A stretch of 64,000 nucleotides of DNA, taken from positions 496,001 to 560,000 of the forward strand of contig NZ_JBAKFF010000001.1 in NCBI RefSeq assembly GCF_040838345.1. Direction: 5' to 3'. Position 1 is the first letter of the stretch; each line of letters begins with the position of its first letter. This document shows, piece by piece, positions 21,755 through 29,396 of this stretch. The stretch is from Spiribacter sp. 1M189 (lineage in GTDB: Bacteria; Pseudomonadota; Gammaproteobacteria; Nitrococcales; Nitrococcaceae). A model generated the notes under the pieces. That model saw only the letters and a program-made list of their open reading frames with translations, did not search any database and was not told the DNA's origin. The position numbers and the translations under genes were made by a program.

Positions 21755-22708
21755 TTACTCGCAGTCGTAGGCCACTCCGTTGGCTTCGTCAATGGTGCGG
21801 ATGACGGCCCAGTCGTCCTGGAAGGTGATGGGGATGAACTGATCCTCACCGTTGCGGCCGAATTCCTCGGCAAGCGCCGTGCCTTCCCAGTCGAAGCCGA
21901 AGAACGCCTCCTGGATCTTCTCCTGGAGCGCCGGCGTCAGGTTGTGGGCAACACCATAACCGGTGGTGGGGAAGGTCTGGGACTGGTAGACCACCTCGAT
22001 CTGGTCGTCGCTGATGACATCGCGGTCGAGCATCCGGCCCTTCACCGAGTTCGCAACCGAGGCGGCGAGGTAGTCCTGATTGGCAACGCCAAGGATTGAG
22101 TTGTCATGGGCACCCGAGAAGCTGGCCTCAAAATCCTCGCCGGCCTCCATGTCGAATTCGGCCTTGAGGATGGCCGACGGCGCCTTGAAGCCTGAGTTGG
22201 ACGTCTCGGCGGTGAAAGTCAGTTCCTGACCACGGATGTCTTCGACCGATTCGATGCCGGATCCGGGGTAGGTGATGATCTCCATCTCGTAGCCGAACGA
22301 GCCGTCTTCAGCGGCCATCATGGCGAACGGACGAAAGCCCGCGCAGGCTACGGCGATGGGGTTGGAACCGGTGTTGAAGCCCGCGACATGCAGGCGCCCG
22401 GCCCGCATGGCCTCGATCTGGGCTGCATTGGACTGCACGGGGAAGAACTGCACGTTCTTGCCGGTCACCTCGGCCATGTGGTCGAGAAAACCGTCCCAGA
22501 CCTCGGCATACACCGCCGGATCCTCGACTGGCGTGTAGGCGAAGACGAGCGTGCTCGGGTCGACCCACTCTGAGGCGTCTTCCGGAACGTCAGCGATCAG
22601 ATCGCCGTCGCTATCGGTGTAACGATCGTCCAGTGCGAACTCGGCATTGGCGGCGCCGGCAATCGCAGCGGCGGCAAGGGCGGTCAGCGCCATGGTCTGC
22701 TTTTTCAT
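21755..22708 (-). CDS. phnD: Phosphonate/phosphite-type ABC transporter periplasmic binding protein
   Basis: A 317-residue secreted protein. The signal peptide MKKQTMALTALAAAAIAGAANA is followed by cleavage before EFALDD. The mature part has the PhnD-family fold markers: FAYTPVEDP, GFNTGSNPIAVACAG and FTAETSNSGFKAPSAIL. An acidic DSDGDLIADVPED segment near the N-terminus resembles a calcium-binding loop. ATG 22708 follows TGGAGAACACG. It is the first gene of the phnD-C-E-E-HAD-dioxygenase run. Ligand identity (phosphonate, phosphite or another oxyanion) is open. Confidence 0.9.
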   Translation of the reverse strand: MKKQTMALTALAAAAIAGAANAEFALDDRYTDSDGDLIADVPEDASEWVDPSTLVFAYTPVEDPAVYAEVWDGFLDHMAEVTGKNVQFFPVQSNAAQIEAMRAGRLHVAGFNTGSNPIAVACAGFRPFAMMAAEDGSFGYEMEIITYPGSGIESVEDIRGQELTFTAETSNSGFKAPSAILKAEFDMEAGEDFEASFSGAHDNSILGVANQDYLAASVANSVKGRMLDRDVISDDQIEVVYQSQTFPTTGYGVAHNLTPALQEKIQEAFFGFDWEGTALAEEFGRNGEDQFIPITFQDDWAVIRTIDEANGVAYDCE

Positions 22709-22788
22709 CGTGTTCTCCAGCCTGCGGTTGGTTGATCCGAGAGACACTAAGCCGGTCCTGTTACCGCGCGATGACAGTCCTCAGGGTT

Positions 22789-22817
22789 TTCACCCCGATC
22801 CGGGGATGATGTACACT
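22789..22817 (+). promoter_or_regulatory. Putative promoter of tRNA-Ser(CGA)
   Basis: TTCACC at 22789-22794 and TACACT at 22812-22817 are separated by 17 nt and end 11 nt before the mature tRNA 5' end. The -10 box is reasonable and the -35 box weak. Confidence 0.5.
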
Positions 22818-22828
22818 CTTTGCCTGCT

Positions 22829-22916
22829 GGAGAGGTGGCTGAGTGGTCGAAAGCGCCGCACTCGAAATGCGGTGAGCCGAAAGGCTCCGGGGGTTCGAAT
22901 CCCTCCCTCTCCGCCA
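22829..22916 (+). tRNA. tRNA-Ser (anticodon CGA)
   Basis: An 88-nt type II tRNA. The acceptor stem GGAGAGG pairs with CCTCTCC, followed by G and an encoded CCA. The anticodon loop is CTCGAAA, giving CGA. A long variable arm GAGCC-GAAA-GGCTC and the T-arm GGGGG-TTCGAAT-CCCTC complete the fold. The last 18-19 nt are repeated twice more downstream as part of a tandem repeat. Confidence 0.97.
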
Positions 22917-22955
22917 GGCAAAGAAAGAGGGGCCTTGCGCCCCTTTTTCTTTGCC
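22917..22955 (+). terminator. Long hairpin terminator directly after tRNA-Ser(CGA), copy 1
   Basis: GGCAAAGAAAGAGGGGC pairs with GCCCCTTTTTCTTTGCC (17 bp with one G-T pair) around a 5-nt loop. The T-tract lies within the 3' arm and an A-rich tract within the 5' arm, so it could act in both directions. It starts at the base after the encoded CCA. Confidence 0.85.
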
Positions 22956-23095
22956 TGATGAAAGCCGGGGTTCGAACCCCCGGAGCAGGCAGATTGGGTT
23001 CGACCAATCGCCGTGAGGCGATTGGGACGCTGAGCGTAGCGAGGCGCCCGAAGGGTGAGGCCCGAAGGGCCGAATCAATCCCTCCCTCTCCGCCG

Positions 23096-23134
23096 GGCAA
23101 AGAAAGAGGGGCCTTGCGCCCCTTTTTCTTTGCC
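23096..23134 (+). terminator. Long hairpin terminator, copy 2 in the tandem repeat
   Basis: This is an identical copy of the hairpin at 22917-22955, one repeat period (179 bp) downstream. It would be redundant for terminating the tRNA transcript unless read-through occurs, or it may serve the convergent MFS gene. Confidence 0.75.
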
Positions 23135-23282
23135 TGATGAAAGCTGGGGTTCGAACCCCCGGAGCATGCAGATCGGGTTCGACCAATCGCCGTGAGGCGA
23201 TTGGGACGCTGAGCGTAGCGAGGCGCCCGAAGGGTGAGGCCCGAAGGGCCGAATCAATCCCTCCCTCTCCGCCGCAGGAAGC

Positions 23283-24779
23283 CTATCCATCAATCTCCTC
23301 GAGATTCTTCCCGGTGGTCTCGATCCGGAACCAGGCCGTGATCAATGCGCCCAGAAGAGAAGTGCCCACGAGAATGATGAGCAACGTCTGCGTGCCGATC
23401 TGCGCCAACAGCATGGGAAAGAGAAATGCTGTCGTAACAGCACCGATTTTCGCGAAGGATGCGGCAAAGCCCGCGCCGCGTCCGCGAAGCCGTGTGGGAA
23501 AGACCTCGCCGGCGATCAGATAGGTCTGAGCGTTCGGGCCCATGTTGGTCATGAAATTGAATAGCATGAAACCCATGACCAGCAGCGTCATCTGCATCGG
23601 GCCACTGAAACTCTGGGAAAAGGCCGCGAGCGCCAGCCCGATCGCACAGCCAACGAAGCCGATCACCTGCAGGCGGATCCGTCCCACTCGATCGGCCAGC
23701 AGCACCGCCGCGATGATCCCGACAATCAGGAGAATATCGATCAGTGCAGCGCCTTTTGCCGCGAGGATGTCGTTCTGAATAATCGCCGTGATGTTGTGTG
23801 GATTGGCGGTCTGATGCCCAAGGGCGGCGGCAAGGATCGTTGGCGTGAAAATGCCGATTCCGTAAGTGCCCAGATCCTGCAGGAACCACGGCAGCGAGGC
23901 GAGAATGGTCGCCCGTCGGTTACGCCCGGTGAACAACTCGCGATAACCACGCAATCCGCCCTGCCGGGAGGCGTTCTGGTGGCGTTCTGCCGGGGCGCTG
24001 AGACGAATCTTCTTCGGGTATTCCGGCCTGCGCTGCAGCAGCCGCTTGAGTTCGGTCTCCGCTTTCTCCGTCCTCCCGCGCTCCAGCAACCAGTGACTGC
24101 TGCCGGCAATCGTAAAGCGGCCGATGATGACGAGGATCGCCGGGATGATCGCGGTCGCGTACATCCACCGCCAGGCCGTGACGTCCTGGAGGTTCGCAAG
24201 GATCAGATAGCCGATCGCGGTCCCGGCGAGCGCGCCCACCGCCTGGAAGCCAAATGCACTCAGCACCAGTTTTCCACGGCTTCGGCTCGGGATGCTCTCG
24301 GAGATCATCAGGTGGGCCGTCGGGTAGTCGCACCCAAGCGCCAGGCCCATCCCGAACAGGAATACGACGAGCAGCGGATAACTGGGGCTCAGGCTCAGGG
24401 CGGCGAGGAAGACGACGAAAATGACCATCTCCACGATGAACATATGCTTGCGGCCGAACGTATCGGCGAGGCCGCCCAACGCCGAGGCCCCGAAGAGGAT
24501 GCCAGCCAGCGTCGCGGCGCCGACCACCCCTTTCTCGGCGGCGGATAGCCCGAACTCGGAGACGATCAGGGGCAGGGCAACGCCGGTCATGAAAACCACG
24601 AGCCCCTCAAAGAATTTTCCCGCCGTGGCCAGCACCCATATCCACCACTGCATGCGCGTCATCGGCGCACTGGGCACGTTGGTACCATCCCGCCATACGG
24701 GTGTTTCGTCGATGTAACCCTGAACCGTTTTGGCGGCGGGGGCCTCCGCCTGCATGGATGCCCCGGATGTGGTGCTCAT
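23283..24779 (-). CDS. MFS transporter (sugar/organic-anion or phosphate symporter type)
   Basis: A 498-residue membrane protein with about twelve hydrophobic segments. The loop 2-3 signature is present as GGLADTFGRKHMFI and its half-repeat as LLADRVGRIRLQV. ESIPSRSRGKL occurs after helix 4. FPTRLRGRGAGFAASFAKIG near helix 10-11 resembles SP/PHS-type MFS carriers. ATG 24779 is used; no strong ribosome site is visible and an in-frame ATG at 24815 is possible. Its stop lies 10 nt past the tRNA-Ser repeat array. The substrate is not predictable. Confidence 0.8.
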   Translation of the reverse strand: MSTTSGASMQAEAPAAKTVQGYIDETPVWRDGTNVPSAPMTRMQWWIWVLATAGKFFEGLVVFMTGVALPLIVSEFGLSAAEKGVVGAATLAGILFGASALGGLADTFGRKHMFIVEMVIFVVFLAALSLSPSYPLLVVFLFGMGLALGCDYPTAHLMISESIPSRSRGKLVLSAFGFQAVGALAGTAIGYLILANLQDVTAWRWMYATAIIPAILVIIGRFTIAGSSHWLLERGRTEKAETELKRLLQRRPEYPKKIRLSAPAERHQNASRQGGLRGYRELFTGRNRRATILASLPWFLQDLGTYGIGIFTPTILAAALGHQTANPHNITAIIQNDILAAKGAALIDILLIVGIIAAVLLADRVGRIRLQVIGFVGCAIGLALAAFSQSFSGPMQMTLLVMGFMLFNFMTNMGPNAQTYLIAGEVFPTRLRGRGAGFAASFAKIGAVTTAFLFPMLLAQIGTQTLLIILVGTSLLGALITAWFRIETTGKNLEEIDG

Positions 24780-24936
24780 CGGAAAGTCGCCATCCCTTTG
24801 CCTGATAGGAATCATGACAATATCGACGGTCTGTGACTTTTCCGTGTCGAGCGCCCTGTCCAATACCGCGCTATGATTCCGGCGGCGTCCAGAGTGGTCC
24901 GATATTGGCCGGGGCCGAATAACGGAGTTTTTGATC

Positions 24937-25467
24937 TTGCTGAACCGAATCTTTCAATACTGGGTGTATGCAACGCCGCCGGCGGCGCTACTGCTCATCG
25001 GGCTTTACCCGCTCTCTGGTGCCGGAATCGCGCTGCCCGTTTACCTTGCGTTACCCATCTATATGATTCATCAGTTCGAAGAGCATGATGCGGATCGTTT
25101 TGCGGTCTTTCTGAAAGGACTGCTTGGCCCGGAGCGCAGAGGCCTCACGGCGGCGGATATCTGGGTGGTCAATGTGGTATGCGTCTGGTTCGTGTTGCTC
25201 GCCGTGTTCTATCTCGCGAGCGGCGACCCGGCATGGGGTGTCCTGACGGGTTATCTGGTGATCGTGAACGCGGTTCTGCATGCTGCCTGGGCCGTGCGGC
25301 TTCGGCGGTACAACCCCGGGCTGTGGACGGCGCTATTGCTGTTCCTCCCGCTCGCGGTCTGGATTTTCGCAGTCGTCCCGGCGCCGCTATCGATCCATCT
25401 GGCCTCCTTGCTGGCCGTGATCATTCTGCATGCCGCGATCGCCTACCGAGCCTCGCGGCCTGCATGA
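24937..25467 (+). CDS. HXXEE domain membrane protein
   Basis: A 176-residue protein with about five membrane segments. The motif IHQFEEHDADRF near residue 47 fits the HXXEE family consensus, in which a conserved histidine and two glutamates face the membrane interior. The start is TTG at 24937, chosen because CGGAG lies 9 nt upstream; TTG 24931 is too close to that site. It is divergent from the MFS gene. The function of the family is not established; a metal-dependent hydrolase role has been suggested by motif only. Confidence 0.7.
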   Translation: MLNRIFQYWVYATPPAALLLIGLYPLSGAGIALPVYLALPIYMIHQFEEHDADRFAVFLKGLLGPERRGLTAADIWVVNVVCVWFVLLAVFYLASGDPAWGVLTGYLVIVNAVLHAAWAVRLRRYNPGLWTALLLFLPLAVWIFAVVPAPLSIHLASLLAVIILHAAIAYRASRPA

Positions 25468-25524
25468 TGCCGGCCCTTGTCCGGCAGGCGATCGGCTCTG
25501 CCGGACAGGGGCCGCGGGTCGCGG

Positions 25525-26817
25525 TCAGTGAATGAAGGCGAAACGCAGGACGAACAGCGCCGCAATCAGCCAGACGGCGATGTGAACCTGACCGGGCTTG
25601 CCGGCCAGGGTCTTGCCGAGCACGTAGGTAATGAAACCCAGGCCCATGCCGTCGGCGATGGAGTAGGTGAGCGGCATGGCGATGGCCGTGACAACCGCTG
25701 GCGCCGTGTCCGTGATGTCATCCCAGTCCAGCTCGGCAAGGCCACGGACCATCATGCAGGCGACGAACAGCAGCGCCGGCGCCGTGGCATAGCCCGGGAT
25801 CGCGCTGACCAGCGGCAGGAAGAACAGCGACAGTAGGAACAGTCCGGCGATCACCACGGCGGTGAGTCCGGTGCGGCCGCCGGCATTCACACCCGCCGCG
25901 CTCTCGATATAGGTTGTGGTGGTGGAGGTGCCGAGGACGGCGCCGCCGATACTGGCGCCGGAGTCGGCGACCAGGGCATTGCGCAGGCGGCCGATGCGGC
26001 CATCCTTGTCGAGGAAGCCGGCGCGGTGCGAGAGGCCCACCAGGGTGCCGGTGCTGTCGAAAAGATCAACGAACAGGAAGACGAGAACTACGGACACCAG
26101 CCCGAGTTCCATGGCGCCCGCGATATCCATCTGCATGAAGGTCGGGCTTGGATCCGGTGGCAGCGAGATGACGCCGTCAAACTCGGCCACGCCAAACGGC
26201 ACGCCGAGGATGCTGACCGCCAGGATGCCGATCAGCACCGCGCCCGGAATCTTGCGGTAGCTGAGTGCCACCATGATCACGAATCCCAGCATGGCCAGCA
26301 GCGTGGACGGCGTGGTGAGATCCCCGAGGGTGACCAGCGTGGCGTCACTATTGACCACCACGCCGGCGTTTTTCAGCGCGATGATGGCAAGAAAAAAGCC
26401 GATACCCGCGGAGATCGACATCTTGAGTGACATGGGAATCGCATTGATCAGCCACTCACGGATCGGCAGGACGGAGATGATCAAAAACAGGATGCCGGAG
26501 AGGAAAACCGCGCCCAACGCGGTCTGCCAGGCAATGCCCATCCCCAGTACAACCCCGTAGGTGAAATAGGCATTGAGTCCCATGCCCGGGGCCAGCCCGA
26601 AGGGATAGTTGGCATAAAGGCCCATGATGAGGCTGCCGAGGGCGGCGGCCAGGCAGGTCGCCACGAATACCGCGCCCCAGTCCATGCCGGTATCGGAAAG
26701 GATGCTCGGATTGACCACAACGATGTAGGCCATGGTCAGAAAGGTCGTGAGACCGGCGAGAACCTCCCGACGGATGTCCGTCCCGTTCTCGGCCAGCCCA
26801 AAGAATCGCTCCAGCAT
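25525..26817 (-). CDS. NCS2-family guanine/hypoxanthine-type permease (AzgA-like)
   Basis: A 430-residue permease with 12-14 membrane segments. It opens with the AzgA-type segment REVLAGLTTFLTMAYIVVVNP. It contains FVATCLAAALGSLIMGL, PGMGLNAYF, and DLFDSTGTLVGLSHRAG, the substrate-site helix of this subfamily. ATG 26817 follows CGGGGGC. Purine uptake driven by protons is the family role. A perfect inverted repeat overlaps its likely promoter upstream (26839-26866), suggesting repression. Confidence 0.9.
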   Translation of the reverse strand: MLERFFGLAENGTDIRREVLAGLTTFLTMAYIVVVNPSILSDTGMDWGAVFVATCLAAALGSLIMGLYANYPFGLAPGMGLNAYFTYGVVLGMGIAWQTALGAVFLSGILFLIISVLPIREWLINAIPMSLKMSISAGIGFFLAIIALKNAGVVVNSDATLVTLGDLTTPSTLLAMLGFVIMVALSYRKIPGAVLIGILAVSILGVPFGVAEFDGVISLPPDPSPTFMQMDIAGAMELGLVSVVLVFLFVDLFDSTGTLVGLSHRAGFLDKDGRIGRLRNALVADSGASIGGAVLGTSTTTTYIESAAGVNAGGRTGLTAVVIAGLFLLSLFFLPLVSAIPGYATAPALLFVACMMVRGLAELDWDDITDTAPAVVTAIAMPLTYSIADGMGLGFITYVLGKTLAGKPGQVHIAVWLIAALFVLRFAFIH

Positions 26818-26838
26818 TGTTCTGCCCCCGGAAATGCC

Positions 26839-26866
26839 CAAATACGCAGTATAACCTCCGTATTTG
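26839..26866 (-). promoter_or_regulatory. Inverted repeat overlapping a TATACT box upstream of the NCS2 permease
   Basis: CAAATACG and CGTATTTG (8 bp each, perfect) are separated by 12 nt. Read on the minus strand, TATACT, a good -10 box, lies in the spacer, 22 nt or more before the ATG. The layout suggests an operator for a dimeric repressor rather than a terminator, since no T-tract follows. The regulator is unknown. Confidence 0.45.
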
Positions 26867-26966
26867 CGGCTGCCATGACTTGATCCCGTCATCTTTCGTT
26901 CATTGATCTGTCACAGGTGGGTACTAGCGTGATCGGAGACATGTTCACGCAATGAGGAATGGATCA

Positions 26967-28379
26967 ATGAAGGTGACAAGCGCCCTCGCGCTCTCCGCCC
27001 TGTTCGCCGGGGTGGCCGCGGCCCAGACAACCGCCCCGATCATGGTGACCAATGCCCAGGATGCGGGCGATGGCTCGTTGCGCGCAGCGCTCTCGCAGGC
27101 GGCCGCAACGGACGCACCCTCGCAGGTCGTCATTGCAACCGGCGATGACATCGTGATCGCCGAGAGTCTCGTCTACCAGGGTGAGGCTCCGCTGGAGATC
27201 ATCGGCAATGGCCAGCGCGTTCGCTCCGATGTCAACACGCATCTGCTCGTAAGCGCGAATGGGGGGAGCCTCGCCATCAGTGATCTCGCTTTCGAGGGGC
27301 CGGGTCAGTTCAGCATCGTCAACCGCGGGGATACCAACGGACAGACCGCCGGTAAGGGCATCTTCATCGATGTCCGCGACGATCAGACCGGTATCGTTGA
27401 TCTCGCTCTGGATAACGTCCTGGTCAAGGGCGTGGCCAACCATGGCATCCATGTCTCTGACTGCACTCTGGCGGATGACTGTGGTGCCGGTGCAGGGGGT
27501 GGCGGCCAGGGGTCGCCCGCCTCGGTTCGTGTGCGCCTGAATAACGTCACCGTTGATGGCGTCGGCAATGGCAAGTTCGATGCCGACGGCCTGCGGGTCG
27601 ATGAGCGCGGTGAGGGGGATATTCATGTCACCGGGCTGGCCTCTGTGTTCGCCCGGGTGGGTGCGGACGGCCTGGAGCTTGATGAAGGCCAGGCGGGTTC
27701 CATCCATTCGACCATGACGCGGACCCGTTTTGTCGACAACGGCGCGTATTGTGACCCTGCCTTGCTCGCCGCCTACATGCCGGCCGAGCCGGAGGGTGAG
27801 TTCGAGGATGGCGAGGTGCGCGAGGCGGACATCCCGGGTGACGTGACGGGCACGCCGGATGACAGCTGCTTCGAGCGCGAAGTCGATCTCTACGACTCGG
27901 GCTACGTCGAGGCATACGAGATCGGCATCGATGTCGATGACGGAATCGACTACGACGAGGCCGACGCCGGCGACCTCAATCTCACCATGATCAGCAGCAC
28001 CATCAGCGGCAACTACGATGAAGGTGTGGATATGGACGAGGCCGGCCCGGGTGGCGGCAACCTGCACTACATCAACACGCTTGCCTACCGCAACGCGGAT
28101 GACGGCTTCAAGATGTCGGAAGAGGACGCCGGCAGCGTCCATGGCGCGGTGCTCGGCTCGGTGTCCCGGGACAACGGCGGCAAGGGCGTCGTTTTCGAGG
28201 AAGAGGGCCCGGGCAACGTCCGTCTCACCGTGACGGAGACGCACACCGTCAACAACGACGACAGCGATGACACCGGCCTTGAGGTCGTGCAGGAAGACGA
28301 AGGGAGCGGAGAGCTCATCGTCGAATCGAGCCGCATTGAGGACGGCATTGACGCCGAGGGCGTGACCGTCACTCAGTAA
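26967..28379 (+). CDS. Secreted acidic parallel beta-helix protein with repeated [DE]-E-x-G-x-G motifs
   Basis: A 470-residue protein with a clear signal peptide (MKVTSALALSALFAGVAAA, cleaved before QTT). The mature part looks like a right-handed beta-helix. It carries recurring short motifs such as DERGEGDIHVT, DEGQAGSIHST, DEADAGDLNLT, EEDAGSVHGAV and EEEGPGNVRLT, roughly one per helix turn cluster. Aspartate and glutamate dominate, arguing for a halophile-type extracellular protein that may bind Ca2+. There is no visible pectate-lyase-type catalytic motif. ATG 26967 follows GAGGAAT. No neighbour suggests its role; a strong terminator follows. Confidence 0.7.
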   Translation: MKVTSALALSALFAGVAAAQTTAPIMVTNAQDAGDGSLRAALSQAAATDAPSQVVIATGDDIVIAESLVYQGEAPLEIIGNGQRVRSDVNTHLLVSANGGSLAISDLAFEGPGQFSIVNRGDTNGQTAGKGIFIDVRDDQTGIVDLALDNVLVKGVANHGIHVSDCTLADDCGAGAGGGGQGSPASVRVRLNNVTVDGVGNGKFDADGLRVDERGEGDIHVTGLASVFARVGADGLELDEGQAGSIHSTMTRTRFVDNGAYCDPALLAAYMPAEPEGEFEDGEVREADIPGDVTGTPDDSCFEREVDLYDSGYVEAYEIGIDVDDGIDYDEADAGDLNLTMISSTISGNYDEGVDMDEAGPGGGNLHYINTLAYRNADDGFKMSEEDAGSVHGAVLGSVSRDNGGKGVVFEEEGPGNVRLTVTETHTVNNDDSDDTGLEVVQEDEGSGELIVESSRIEDGIDAEGVTVTQ

Positions 28380-28435
28380 GTCACCAGAGGAGCTGGCGGG
28401 GGTGCTTCACCCCCGGGGCCAGGGACGGCCCGTTC

Positions 28436-28467
28436 GGGGGTAGTGTCGACTGCCCCCTTTTTCTTTT
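28436..28467 (+). terminator. Rho-independent terminator after the beta-helix gene
   Basis: GGGGGTAGT pairs with ACTGCCCCC (one T-G pair) around GTCG, followed by TTTTTCTTTTT. A second hairpin with a GGGGGTG/CACCCCC stem precedes it near 28399. Confidence 0.85.
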
Positions 28468-28937
28468 TAACGGGATCGGCTGTCGGAGTGGTGCGCCTCA
28501 AAAACGGCCGTCGCGCCGTTATCCATCACCAGCAGGGTCTCGTAGGCATCCTGCTGGTCACCCATTTCCATGCCAGGCGAACCGATGGGCATCCCGGGGA
28601 CGGTCAGCCCACGGGCATCGGGTTGCTCGGAGAGCAGATCGCGGATTTCATCGGCGTGGACGTGGCCCTCGATGAAATAGCCATCCACCATCGCCGTGTG
28701 GCAGGAGGTGAGGACCGGATCGATATCCAGCTGTGCCTTGATGCCGTTGAGTTGCTGGTGGCTGACATCGTGGGCGATGACCTCAAAGCCGTTGTCCCGT
28801 AAGTGATCCACCCAGGCGCTGCAGCACCCGCAGCTGGCGGTCTTGGCGACCTCGATCTGAACGGGCTCCGCCTTTGCCAGACCGAGGCCCAACAGGATGC
28901 CGCAGGTGGTGGTGATTGCCGTTCCGATGATCCTCAT
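28467..28937 (-). CDS. DUF411 family exported metal-binding protein
   Basis: A 156-residue protein with an N-terminal hydrophobic signal (TAITTTCGILLGLGLAKA). The family core has the cysteine cluster TASCGCCSAWVDHL (Cys36, Cys38 and Cys39), then SCHTAMVDGYFIEGHVH and GLTVPGMPIGSPGME, which supplies methionines. DUF411 proteins are often found with copper or silver resistance genes and are thought to bind such metals in the periplasm. No copper genes adjoin it here. ATG 28937 follows GAGGGA. It converges on the beta-helix gene terminator. Confidence 0.85.
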   Translation of the reverse strand: MRIIGTAITTTCGILLGLGLAKAEPVQIEVAKTASCGCCSAWVDHLRDNGFEVIAHDVSHQQLNGIKAQLDIDPVLTSCHTAMVDGYFIEGHVHADEIRDLLSEQPDARGLTVPGMPIGSPGMEMGDQQDAYETLLVMDNGATAVFEAHHSDSRSR

Positions 28938-29033
28938 CCCGATTCCCTCACGTCCTTTCCGATACACGAAAGCATAACCGATCAACTGTCCGTGTCGCCC
29001 CAATTTGCTCGAGGCTGGCGATCAGCGACGATA

Positions 29034-29062
29034 TTGACGCTGCCCTCTAAACCCCCCATAAT
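29034..29062 (+). promoter_or_regulatory. Strong sigma-70 promoter of tRNA-Arg(ACG)
   Basis: TTGACG (29034-29039), a 17-nt spacer and CATAAT (29057-29062) lie 16 nt before the mature tRNA 5' end. The region between is GC-rich just after the -10 box, as in stringent promoters. Confidence 0.75.
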
Positions 29063-29078
29063 CCGCGCTTCTCACAAC

Positions 29079-29155
29079 GCGCCTGTAGCTCAACTGGATA
29101 GAGCACCTGACTACGGATCAGGAGGTTGGGGGTTCGAATCCTCCCGGGCGCGCCA
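29079..29155 (+). tRNA. tRNA-Arg (anticodon ACG)
   Basis: A 77-nt tRNA. The acceptor stem GCGCCTG pairs with CGGGCGC (one T-G pair), then G and an encoded CCA. The anticodon stem CCTGA/TCAGG encloses CTACGGA, giving ACG, which TadA (encoded at 14626-15084) would convert to ICG. The T-arm is GGGGG-TTCGAAT-CCTCC-like. A terminator and a tRNA-end repeat follow immediately. Confidence 0.97.
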
Positions 29156-29329
29156 TATGACGAAAGAGCCGGCCGAAGGCGGGTTTTTTCGTCATATAAT
29201 CGGGATCTGACAGGTTCGAACCCCCAACAGCCGGACCAGGGGTTCGATCCGAGCGCGCAGCGCGAGAGCACGAGGCCCGCAGGGCCGAGCTAATCCTCCC
29301 GGGCGCGCCATATGACGAAAGAGCCGGCC
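29137..29329 (+). repeat. tRNA-Arg(ACG)-derived direct repeat, one 155-bp unit plus a partial unit
   Basis: The unit 29137-29291 begins with AATCCTCCCGGGCGCGCCA, the 3' end of the tRNA gene. The same sequence plus the next 19 bases recurs at 29292-29329. Inside the unit are the hairpin terminator, a perfect inverted copy of the tRNA T-arm 5' half (29215-29228, TTCGAACCCCCAAC), a forward T-arm-like GGGGTTCGATCC and a GAGGCCCGCAGGGCCGA palindrome. The structure matches the serine loci although the sequence differs. It occupies the gap before the EamA gene. Confidence 0.93.
29156..29196 (+). terminator. Hairpin terminator after tRNA-Arg
   Basis: TATGACGAAA pairs with TTTCGTCATA (10 bp) outside an inner GCC-GAA-GGC hairpin, with a six-T run in the 3' arm. 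The 5' arm is copied again after 29310, but the 3' arm is not, so the second copy is incomplete. Confidence 0.8.
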
Positions 29330-29396
29330 AACAGGCCAGCCGAGCACCGGGCACTGCAAACGCAGCCACATTCACATCGGCCGTGGAGTGCCGCGC

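Larger units (their letters stand above)
22898..23273 (+). repeat. tRNA-Ser(CGA)-derived tandem repeat, two 179-bp units plus an 18-nt remnant
   Basis: The units run 22898-23076 and 23077-23255, followed by a partial unit 23256-23273. Each begins with AATCCCTCCCTCTCCGCC, the 3' end of the tRNA gene. A hairpin terminator follows, then an inverted copy of the tRNA variable/T-arm sequence (22971-22986), a GGGTTCGACC T-arm-like motif and the perfect hairpin CCAATCGCC-GTGA-GGCGATTGG (23004-23025). A GGCCCGAAGGGCC palindrome closes the unit. The two units differ at only a handful of positions. The array fills the gap between the tRNA and the convergent MFS gene, and no protein gene is credible inside it. 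Confidence 0.95.

Noticed and set aside
22747-23523. Several overlapping open frames on both strands across the tRNA-Ser(CGA) repeats
   Set aside because: They arise from translating tRNA and repeat sequence (for example the recurrent AEREGFEP peptide is antisense to the tRNA 3' end). They lack ribosome sites and do not agree between repeat units.
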